DNA of 7,572 nucleotides from Pontiella sp. (GTDB lineage Bacteria; Verrucomicrobiota; Kiritimatiellia; Kiritimatiellales; Pontiellaceae). Position numbers and translations under genes: made by a program. The notes below the pieces were generated by a model. The model made no database searches, had not been told where the DNA came from, and saw only the letters and a program-made list of their open reading frames with translations. Of this stretch, positions 1 to 5,430 are shown one piece after another. Every line of letters starts with the position of its first letter. Position 1 is the stretch's first letter. The stretch spans positions 1-7,572 of the forward strand of contig JAOZKS010000119.1 in the NCBI GenBank assembly GCA_029935255.1, written 5' to 3'.

Positions 1-40
1 TTTGGGTCGTGACCGGCTCTTCGTGAATTTGTTGCGAATC

Positions 41-49
41 GTATGCGTC
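41..49 (+). repeat. possible terminal inverted-repeat end of the IS66 remnant
   Basis: The bases GTATGCGTC at 41-49 resemble the outer end of IS66-family inverted repeats, which as I recall usually start GTAA, often GTAAGCG. The position fits: it lies about 25-30 bp beyond the transposase stop codon, where the right end of such an element is expected. If correct, the element ends at base 41 and the host sequence lies at 1-40. The 8 bp just outside (33-40) would then be one copy of the target duplication. No second inverted repeat or matching 8-bp copy is visible on the other side, as expected if the other end is deleted. The match is short, so this is tentative. Confidence 0.25.
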
Positions 50-73
50 TTTTCGGAGCCCCCCCTGACAGGA

Positions 74-421
74 CTACGTGTTCTGAGTTTTGCGGAATGA
101 TTTCCACTGAACTGGCGTCCAGCTGGCTGCTTCGGATTGTTTCATGGTCGGCAAAGCCTCAAGGCCTTCGCGAAGATAGTCGGCTGGATTAATGTCGAGT
201 TTCCGGCAGGTCTCGATGAGGTGCCCTGGTTGGCCGGACTCAGGGCTACCGAAGAAGAGGAAGTTCTTTTTACCGATGACAGTGAGGCGGATGGCGTTCT
301 CGACGAGGTTGTTGTCGATTTCGAGTTGTTCGTGATCAAGGTAGAGGCTGAGCACACCCCAGCGTTCAAGGGTGTAGTTGATCGCTTTTCCGAAGTTGTT
401 TTGAAAAAAAACGGCAATCAG
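74..421 (-). pseudogene. IS66-family transposase, C-terminal remnant
   Basis: The reading frame is open from 421 to a TAG at 74-76. From about 403 onward it matches the C-terminal end of the DDE transposase of IS66 elements (TnpC). Visible motifs are FGKAINYTLERW, then LEIDNNLVENAIR, which contains the Glu of the DDE triad, then GKKNFLFFGS, and finally LIETCRKLDINPADYL with a normal-looking tail (LPTM...WTPVQWKSF). The rest of a roughly 500-residue transposase, including both catalytic Asp residues, is missing: an in-frame TAG lies at 424-422 and the residues just after it do not look like transposase. Between FFGSPESG and LIETCR about four residues are missing relative to the usual spacing, where the family has a stretch like RSAVIYT; this suggests a 12-bp in-frame deletion. 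An A8 tract (404-411) lies at the break. The gene cannot be functional. An ATG within it at 355 could start a 93-residue peptide, but I see no reason to think it is made. Confidence 0.82.
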
Positions 422-522
422 CTACTTTTTTCAATTCAAGAAGGGCTTCAGGCGGGTCTAAAAAACGCACATCCGAGAAGCGCCGTAAAAACGGGCTAAA
501 CCGAGGTGGGCAAGGGGGAATA

Positions 523-610
523 TGGCGGAGGAAGAGGGATTCGAACCCCCGAGACATTGCTGCCCACACGATTTCGAATCGCGCACCTTCAACCACTCAG
601 CCATTCCTCC
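523..610 (-). tRNA. tRNA-Ser (anticodon CGA)
   Basis: On the minus strand the sequence folds as a class II tRNA with an encoded CCA end. The 7-bp acceptor stem is GGAGGAA paired with TTCCTCC, followed by discriminator G and CCA. The D arm is GCTGAGTGGTTGAAGGT. The anticodon stem is CGCGA/TCGTG with one G-U pair, and its loop TTCGAAA gives anticodon CGA, which reads the serine codon UCG. A long variable arm of about 16 nt forms its own stem, as in tRNA-Ser. The T arm is GGGGG-TTCGAAT-CCCTC with one G-U pair. Total length is 88 nt with CCA. The 5' end is 24 bp after the ParA stop codon and on the same strand, so cotranscription is possible. The IS66 scar begins about 100 bp beyond its 3' end. 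Confidence 0.96.
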
Positions 611-634
611 TAAAAGAATAGAGAAGGTAGATTC

Positions 635-1504
635 TTACTCGGAAACGGGCAAGCTCTTTTCTTCTGAAGATTCCGGGACGGCGATCACTTGGGACAGGGT
701 CGGCAAGGTTTCCGCGTCGACCTCGATCTCGTGCTCTTTCTGGCGCTTGATAAATTCCTTGGCAAAATTACGGTAGGCTGCAGCGCCAACACAGTGCCGG
801 TCGTAGGTAATAATCGGCTTGCCGTAACTCGGAGCTTCGCTCAAGCGCACGTTGCGCGGAATGAGCGTTTCGAATACGCGATCGCCAAAGTGCTTCACTA
901 CTTCCTGAACAACCTGCTGTGAAAGGTTGGTGCTCATGTTGTACATGGTCATCAGGATGCCGCTGATGTGTAGATTGGGATTGCCCGCATCGCGAATCTG
1001 GTTGACGATATCGACCATCACGCCGAGCCCTTCGAGTGCAAGATATTCACACTGGAGCGGGATGATGACCTCGTCGGCAATGTTCAGCGCATTCATGAAG
1101 AGGATGCCAAGCGAGGGCGGACAGTCGAGCACGATAAAGTCGTACCGCCCCGAATCAATCACAGGCTCCATGGCCTCCTTGAGGCGGTGGAGATAGTCGT
1201 CGCGCCGGGCAATGGCAATCTCCGCGCCGGCAAGATCGAGCTCGGACGGAATAATGTCGAGATTCTTGATCCCCGTTTCCCGGATCAGACTCTGGGCATC
1301 GGCCTCTCCGAGCAACGCGGGGAAGATGCTCTGTCCAAAGCCCTTTTCCAGTCCCAGGCCACTTGTGGCATTCGCCTGCGGGTCGAGATCAACCAAGAGA
1401 ATTTTTTTACGCTTTTCCGCCAAACAGGCTGAAAAATTGATGGCGGTCGTGGTTTTCCCCACCCCACCCTTCTGATTTGCCAACGCAACTACTTTTGTTT
1501 CCAT
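635..1504 (-). CDS. parA: ParA/Soj-type chromosome-partitioning ATPase
   Basis: This is a 289-residue deviant-Walker ATPase of the ParA/Soj/MinD superfamily. Such proteins dimerise with ATP, bind DNA nonspecifically and move ParB-parS complexes during segregation. Visible motifs, numbered from METKVVAL, are the deviant Walker A KGGVGKTT (12-19, with the signature Lys), DLDPQ (39-43), Walker B IVLDCPPS (124-131) and NVRLSEAPSYGKP (218-230). The last of these is typical of chromosomal Soj/ParA. The length suits a Soj-type protein, with an acidic tail of about 30 residues that varies in this family. I place the start at the ATG at 1504. An in-frame ATG at 1519 would add five residues (MDAND), but they are encoded by a 10-bp tandem repeat and look like an accident. 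No clear Shine-Dalgarno sequence precedes either start. parB usually follows this gene; here a tRNA-Ser follows 24 bp later. The ParA family assignment is firm, but the chromosomal role is inferred. Confidence 0.93.
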   Translation of the reverse strand: METKVVALANQKGGVGKTTTAINFSACLAEKRKKILLVDLDPQANATSGLGLEKGFGQSIFPALLGEADAQSLIRETGIKNLDIIPSELDLAGAEIAIARRDDYLHRLKEAMEPVIDSGRYDFIVLDCPPSLGILFMNALNIADEVIIPLQCEYLALEGLGVMVDIVNQIRDAGNPNLHISGILMTMYNMSTNLSQQVVQEVVKHFGDRVFETLIPRNVRLSEAPSYGKPIITYDRHCVGAAAYRNFAKEFIKRQKEHEIEVDAETLPTLSQVIAVPESSEEKSLPVSE

Positions 1505-1507
1505 ATC

Positions 1508-1537
1508 ATTCGCGTCCATTCGCGTTTATTAGCGGTT
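1508..1537. repeat. three 10-bp tandem repeat units upstream of parA
   Basis: On the plus strand three direct units follow each other without spacing: ATTCGCGTCC (1508-1517), ATTCGCGTTT (1518-1527) and ATTAGCGGTT (1528-1537). The shared core is ATTCGCG or ATTAGCG. The repeat fills most of the 45-bp gap between the rsmE stop and the parA start, beginning 4 bp from the parA ATG. On the coding strand it contains the alternative ATG at 1519. From memory, similar runs of the kind ATTCGCGTCCATTCGCG recur between genes in many unrelated environmental genomes, but I could not check this. Function unknown. Confidence 0.7.
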
Positions 1538-1549
1538 CAAAACAAGCCA

Positions 1550-2263
1550 TCACAGTAGCTCATAGGCGAGGACGCTTAAACCAAAAATTGCGGCGGTTTC
1601 TGTGCGCAGGATGCGGTCGCCAAATGAAGCCGGAATTGCCCCCGCTGACACGGCGGCCTCGACTTCTTCCTTCGAAAAATCGCCTTCGGGACCAATCAAC
1701 AGAGCCACCTTTGTTTTTCCAGCCATTGGGATGTCGTGAAAGGGTTTTGCGCCGTCGTAGAGCGATCCGACCAGCACGAGGTCGTAGGTTTCAAGGGACG
1801 GAACGGCGGCTTCGAATTTTTCCAAGGGATGGAGTCTGGGCAACCAGCGGACTTCACACTGCTGCGCGGCGTTGAGTACGATCTTATTCCAGCGCGCCAT
1901 CTTTTTTTCGTTCGGTCTAAACTCGGTGTGCCGGGTGAGGATGGGTCGGATATTGGAAACGCCTAGCTCAACAGCCTTCTGCATGACCAGATCCCAACGA
2001 TCGGGTTTGGGCACGGCCTGAATCAGATCGATCTGAACGGCGGGAGGAGGAACCGTCCATCGTTTGGCAACCGCCACTTCGACGGCAGACTTTCCGACGG
2101 CCCCAATCGTTCCATCGGCCCCATTGCCCCTTCCATCGAACAGGGTGATTTCCTGTCCGACTTGAACGCGCAACACCCGCACGAGATGATGCGACTCCTC
2201 CGAAGAAAGCGTCACCACCTCCTTCTCCAGGTCTCCGGAATCAACTAGAGAATTAATTCTCAT
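1550..2263 (-). CDS. rsmE: 16S rRNA (uracil(1498)-N3)-methyltransferase RsmE
   Basis: RsmE transfers a methyl group from S-adenosylmethionine to N3 of U1498 in 16S rRNA, acting late on the assembled 30S subunit in the cytoplasm. The 237 residues match the family length of about 240. An N-terminal PUA-like RNA-binding domain (about 1-70) contains HHLVRVLR (25-32). It is followed by a SPOUT/trefoil-knot methyltransferase domain with QKAVELGVSNIRP (95-107), AAQQCEVRWLP (132-142), LLIGPEGDFS (188-197) and FGDRILRTETA (214-224). The last two form the cofactor-binding knot. I chose the ATG at 2263; translation from further upstream would overlap dnaJ and add an unrelated arginine-rich stretch. The start lies 11 bp after the dnaJ stop, and a Shine-Dalgarno-like AAGGT (2276-2272) overlaps that stop codon. 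This suggests coupled translation. rsmE next to dnaJ is a common arrangement in bacteria. Confidence 0.96.
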   Translation of the reverse strand: MRINSLVDSGDLEKEVVTLSSEESHHLVRVLRVQVGQEITLFDGRGNGADGTIGAVGKSAVEVAVAKRWTVPPPAVQIDLIQAVPKPDRWDLVMQKAVELGVSNIRPILTRHTEFRPNEKKMARWNKIVLNAAQQCEVRWLPRLHPLEKFEAAVPSLETYDLVLVGSLYDGAKPFHDIPMAGKTKVALLIGPEGDFSKEEVEAAVSAGAIPASFGDRILRTETAAIFGLSVLAYELL

Positions 2264-2274
2264 CCTATCTGACC

Positions 2275-3444
2275 TTAATCCGTTTCGAGTTTGCGCTTGC
2301 GCTCGTAGAATTTTTCGGCGGTTTTCTTCATCTTCGTGGTTAGCTCGAAGTGATTGTCGTGGAGCTGATCGCACAACTGCTGCATGGCCTTCTTTTCCTT
2401 GCCGGAGAGTCGGCTGGGCACCTCGATTTTAACCAGTACATTCTGACTTCCCTTCCCACCGCCATGCGCGGCATCGACAACGCCTTGGCTGCGCAGCCGG
2501 AAAATTTTCCCGTTTTCGGTGCCGGCCGGAATCTTAAGCTTGGCGCCGCCATGGAGGGTGGGCACTTCGATTTCACCCCCGAGCATGGCTATATGGAACG
2601 GAACGGGCACTTCGCAATAGACATCGAGACCGTTTCGCTTGAAGAAGTCGTGGTCGCCCACGTGGAAAACAATGAACAGGTCGCCGGCAGGACCGCCACG
2701 TGCCCCGGCCTCGCCTTTGCCGGGGAGCCGCTGGCGCGAACCGGACTCGACACCGGCCGGAATCCGCAGCTTGAGCTTTTGGCGGGTCTTCACACTGCCC
2801 GCTCCGTTGCACTCGGCACACGGGTTGGAAATGGTTTCGCCCGCACCACCGCAGGTGGGGCAGGTCTGGGAGAATTGGATGAACCCGCCGCCGGCATTAA
2901 CCTGTCCGCGCCCGCCGCAGGTCGGGCAGGTGCTTTTGGATGTGCCGGGTTCTGCGCCGCTTCCGGCGCATCGACCGCAGGGCTCGTTGACGGGAAGTGT
3001 GATGGCGCGGTGCGAGCCGAGCGCCGCTTCCTCGAAGTCGACATCGAGGTCATAGCGCAGGTCGGACCCGCGCGCGGGTCCATTGCTGCGGCGGCGACCA
3101 CCCCCGCCGCCAAAGAGATCGTTAATGTTGAATCCGCCGCCGAACACCTGTTCGAAAATATCGCCCGCATCGTGGAATCCACCGCCGAATCCGCCGCCGA
3201 ATCCACCGCCGCCCGGAGCAAAGGCCTGATGACCAAACTGGTCGTACTTTGCTTTCTTGTCGCCATCGCCCAGCACCTCGTAGGCCTCGGATGCTTCCTT
3301 GAAGCTTTCCTCGGCGGCGGGATCGCCGGGGTTGCGGTCGGGATGATATTTCATGGCTACCTTGCGGTAGGCCTTCTTGATCTGGTCGTCCGAGGCGCCT
3401 TTATCCACACCTAGTATTTCGTAGTAATCGCGTTTTGCAGCCAC
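2275..3444 (-). CDS. dnaJ: chaperone protein DnaJ (type I Hsp40)
   Basis: DnaJ binds unfolded proteins and stimulates the DnaK ATPase in the cytoplasm. The 389-residue protein has the full type I layout. The J domain (about 5-70) carries the essential HPD triad at 34-36. A Gly/Phe-rich linker (about 77-117) contains several GGGF units. Four zinc-binding CxxCxGxG motifs follow: CGRCAGSG (156-163), CPTCGGRG (173-180), CPTCGGAG (195-202) and CAECNGAG (209-216). Two C-terminal beta domains and a lysine-rich, partly helical tail complete it. No key residue is missing. The start codon is GTG at 3444, only 3 bp after the grpE stop. A purine-rich GAGGAA inside the last grpE codons (3456-3451) serves as ribosome binding site. 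This gives a compact grpE-dnaJ-rsmE order. A 354-codon frame on the opposite strand is a compositional shadow of this GC-rich gene. Confidence 0.98.
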   Translation of the reverse strand: MAAKRDYYEILGVDKGASDDQIKKAYRKVAMKYHPDRNPGDPAAEESFKEASEAYEVLGDGDKKAKYDQFGHQAFAPGGGGFGGGFGGGFHDAGDIFEQVFGGGFNINDLFGGGGGRRRSNGPARGSDLRYDLDVDFEEAALGSHRAITLPVNEPCGRCAGSGAEPGTSKSTCPTCGGRGQVNAGGGFIQFSQTCPTCGGAGETISNPCAECNGAGSVKTRQKLKLRIPAGVESGSRQRLPGKGEAGARGGPAGDLFIVFHVGDHDFFKRNGLDVYCEVPVPFHIAMLGGEIEVPTLHGGAKLKIPAGTENGKIFRLRSQGVVDAAHGGGKGSQNVLVKIEVPSRLSGKEKKAMQQLCDQLHDNHFELTTKMKKTAEKFYERKRKLETD

Positions 3445-3447
3445 GGG

Positions 3448-4008
3448 CTATTCCTCGCCTTCTTCAGTTGCAGCAGGTCCGCTGGAAACGACGACCTGCG
3501 CGGCACGCAGGAGCTTGTCGCCAAACATATAGCCGCGGCGCACCTGATTCGAGCAGACTTCGGCGGGGTATTCCTCCGACGGCATGTGCGTGAGGGCTTC
3601 GTGCTGATGGGGATCGAATTCCTTGCCTACAGCTTCGATCGGCTTAAGGTTAAATTTGTTGAGCACATTCTGGAACTGATCGAGCACCAGCTTGAAGCCA
3701 TCGACCACCGCTTGGTCGACCTCGTGCTGTTCGGCGGTCTGCAAGCCCATTTCATAGTGGTCGAGCACGGGGAGGATTTCCAGCAACAGATCCTCGTTGG
3801 CGCGCTGGTAGAGTTCGAGGCGCTCGCGCTGTGTGCGGTTGCGGAAGTTGGCAAAGTCGGCTTGAAGGCGAACAAACTGGTCGCGGAGCGATTCGTCCTC
3901 CTCTTCCTCCACAACAACATCCTCTTCAATGATTTCAGTATCGGGAAGCGCCTCTTCGACTACCTCTTCCTTCGGGTCCTTTTCATCGGTTTTATTCTTC
4001 TTGGCCAT
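3448..4008 (-). CDS. grpE: nucleotide exchange factor GrpE
   Basis: GrpE releases ADP from DnaK and so resets the DnaK-DnaJ chaperone cycle; it works as a cytoplasmic dimer. The 186 residues fit the family. An acidic, probably disordered N-terminus (about 7-40, rich in Glu and Asp) precedes the long dimerising helix with LQADFANFRNR (48-58). Next come the four-helix-bundle part (VLDHYEMGLQ and neighbours) and the C-terminal beta wing with FDPHQHEAL (131-139) and RRGYMFGDKLLRAAQVVVS (157-175), the family signature. I chose the ATG at 4008 because AAAGGA (4022-4017) lies 8 nt upstream. A TTG at 4014 would be only 2 nt from that site. The gene is first in the grpE-dnaJ-rsmE group, and a promoter lies just upstream. 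No dnaK or hrcA is present in the window. Confidence 0.97.
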   Translation of the reverse strand: MAKKNKTDEKDPKEEVVEEALPDTEIIEEDVVVEEEEDESLRDQFVRLQADFANFRNRTQRERLELYQRANEDLLLEILPVLDHYEMGLQTAEQHEVDQAVVDGFKLVLDQFQNVLNKFNLKPIEAVGKEFDPHQHEALTHMPSEEYPAEVCSNQVRRGYMFGDKLLRAAQVVVSSGPAATEEGEE

Positions 4009-4039
4009 AATCAAAATCCTTTCGTTTCTAGAGCTTGGG

Positions 4040-4067
4040 AAAATACGCTAAACAGCAGATCTGTCAA
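4040..4067 (-). promoter_or_regulatory. sigma70-like promoter for grpE-dnaJ-rsmE
   Basis: On the minus strand a perfect TTGACA -35 box (4067-4062) is followed after 16 bp by TATTTT (4045-4040), a 4-of-6 match to the -10 consensus. Transcription would begin near 4033, leaving a leader of about 25 nt before the grpE ATG that still includes the AAAGGA ribosome binding site. The -35 box overlaps the gltS stop codon (TGA at 4066-4064). No CIRCE inverted repeat and no clear sigma32-type heat-shock promoter is seen. The promoter is predicted from sequence only. Confidence 0.55.
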
Positions 4068-5401
4068 TAGGTAGATGACTTGCGATTCATGATGAACAGC
4101 ACAATAGACCAGATAGCCATGACGGCAAGGGCGATGCCTAAGATCGGCCAACCACCCCAGAGGGCAAGCAATGGAATGGCCGCGCCCGTCCAAAGCCCCC
4201 CGCCCATGAAGGGTTCGTGCAGCAGTTGCTTGGCGGCGAAGGCCTCGGCCGCTTCGGTTTCGTAGTCGGGGTCGACCACGCGCAGGAGGAGGAGCCCGGT
4301 GGCGGTGACGCCCATCGACTGCCCCATTTCGGCGATGCCGCGCTCGAACCAGGCATCCTTGAAGGCGCGGCGGGCGAGAACGGTGAGGCAGAATACGTTC
4401 CAGAGGATGCCGGCGGTAATCAAAACAACAAGCGGAATCCATTGTTTCGCCACAACATCGATGCGGATGGTGGCGATGGCGGCGACCACAAGGAAGTCGA
4501 GCGCGCAGTTTTGGATCCGCAGCATGAGGCCATGGTCCATATGTTCGTGTTTATCAAACCGGTCGGCCAACCATTGCACGATGACTCCGCCGAGCATGCA
4601 GAGCGGGAAGAGCGGAAAGCTCTTCATAATATCCGCGCCCGTTTCCGGTAACCGGGTCGCCAGCAGCAACAGCCCTTGCTTCATCAACCAACCGAGCAGG
4701 ATGGCCGCGCCGACGAAGACGAGGTGCAGCGAGAGCGATTCGATGACATCACTTGAAACGGTTAGTTTTCCGGCGATTGGACGTTGGCTATCGGGGATGA
4801 TGCCGGTCAGATCCTCGGCATCAAAACGGGGTGCGGCTTTCTTTTCGACGTAGCCCTTGCGTATGGCCCAGTTGACGAGCCCCATTCCAACGATGATGGC
4901 CCCCATGATTCCGCCGGTGGCGCTGGCGAGGGCATAGTCTTTCATTTCAGGGAAGCCGAGCCGGTCGAAGGTGTCCGTCATTCCGCCGGCGGTGCCATGG
5001 CCGCCTTCGAAGCCGACGGGCATGATGCCGGCAAAAATGTCGGGCAGATTAAAGAGCGGGCCGAGCAGGAGAAGCACGAAGATACAGCCGACGGCATATT
5101 GCCCCCATGCGACGATTTGGCCGTAGGCCAGCTGGCGGCTCGCACTTTTCCAGACCTTGGAAATCTTTGGTAGTGCCGTGCCGAGGAAGAGGCAGGCGAA
5201 TACAATATTGATCAACTGGCCGGGCAGTTTATTCCAGCCCGCGGACACTTCGGCGGGGACGGGAAATGTCTGGAAAACAAGCAATCCAAACAACCCGGCA
5301 ATCACGCTGGCGGGCAGGTAGAGTTTTTGCAGCAGCACTACCTTGCGGCGAATCCAATAACCGAGCCCCAGCAATACGCACAAGCAACTGAATGACAGCA
5401 C
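4064..5401 (-). CDS. gltS: sodium/glutamate symporter, GltS (ESS) family
   Basis: GltS-type carriers import glutamate together with sodium across the inner membrane. The 445-residue protein is hydrophobic, with about ten or eleven apparent membrane segments (for example near 2-17, 30-47, 61-78, 101-118, 157-178, 225-247, 263-279, 297-313, 321-341 and 408-437). The first half carries GFEGGHGTAGG (130-140), the glycine-rich motif typical of GltS. The second half has the corresponding GQSMGVTATGL (360-370), in line with the family's inverted-repeat architecture. It is longer than E. coli GltS (about 400 residues), mainly through the central loop and C-terminus, while the N-terminus before the first helix is short. 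The start is GTG at 5401, supported by GGAGG 7 nt upstream; no ATG or GTG lies in frame in the short gap before it. It begins 29 bp after the autotransporter stop. Family assignment is strong; glutamate as substrate is inferred. Confidence 0.9.
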   Translation of the reverse strand: MLSFSCLCVLLGLGYWIRRKVVLLQKLYLPASVIAGLFGLLVFQTFPVPAEVSAGWNKLPGQLINIVFACLFLGTALPKISKVWKSASRQLAYGQIVAWGQYAVGCIFVLLLLGPLFNLPDIFAGIMPVGFEGGHGTAGGMTDTFDRLGFPEMKDYALASATGGIMGAIIVGMGLVNWAIRKGYVEKKAAPRFDAEDLTGIIPDSQRPIAGKLTVSSDVIESLSLHLVFVGAAILLGWLMKQGLLLLATRLPETGADIMKSFPLFPLCMLGGVIVQWLADRFDKHEHMDHGLMLRIQNCALDFLVVAAIATIRIDVVAKQWIPLVVLITAGILWNVFCLTVLARRAFKDAWFERGIAEMGQSMGVTATGLLLLRVVDPDYETEAAEAFAAKQLLHEPFMGGGLWTGAAIPLLALWGGWPILGIALAVMAIWSIVLFIMNRKSSTY

Positions 5402-5408
5402 AGCAAAA

Positions 5409-5413
5409 CCTCC
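5409..5413 (-). promoter_or_regulatory. ribosome binding site fixing the gltS GTG start
   Basis: The minus strand reads GGAGG at 5413-5409, 7 nt before the GTG at 5401. It is the strongest Shine-Dalgarno sequence in the window and decides the non-ATG start of the symporter gene. Confidence 0.75.
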
Positions 5414-5430
5414 GGTTATTGAATTTTCCG

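Noticed and set aside
460..483. Possible terminator after the tRNA: GCGC...GTGC stem followed by six T on the minus strand
   Set aside because: The stem is only 4 bp with a G-U pair and a 9-nt loop, too weak to call, although the T tract is suggestive.
484..495. CCGT-AAAA-ACGG palindrome
   Set aside because: A 4-bp stem is expected by chance and no T tract follows on either strand.
366..610. Small minus-strand frames across the tRNA, including an ATG preceded by GGAGG at the tRNA 5' end
   Set aside because: The GGAGGAATGG start signal is simply the tRNA-Ser acceptor stem and D-arm start; peptides such as GFESLFLRH are familiar artefacts of translating tRNA-Ser genes.
1505..1519. ParA start at the upstream ATG (MDAND extension)
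   Set aside because: The extra five codons come from the 10-bp tandem repeat; the conserved protein begins at METKVVALANQKGG.
2264..2374. 37-residue N-terminal extension of RsmE
   Set aside because: It is encoded within the dnaJ 3' end in another frame, is arginine-rich and unlike the family. The internal ATG has a better-placed ribosome binding site and gives the usual length.
2350..3414. 354-codon open frame on the plus strand opposite dnaJ
   Set aside because: It lies wholly antisense to a complete, motif-rich dnaJ; it has low-complexity Ala/Gly composition and no recognisable domain. It is a shadow of GC-rich codon use.
4009..4063. CIRCE or sigma32 heat-shock element before grpE
   Set aside because: No TTAGCACTC-type inverted repeat and no CCCCAT-like -10 box is present in the gap.
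3586..4074. 162-codon plus-strand frame opposite grpE
   Set aside because: It mirrors the grpE coding sequence and has no family resemblance or convincing ribosome binding site.
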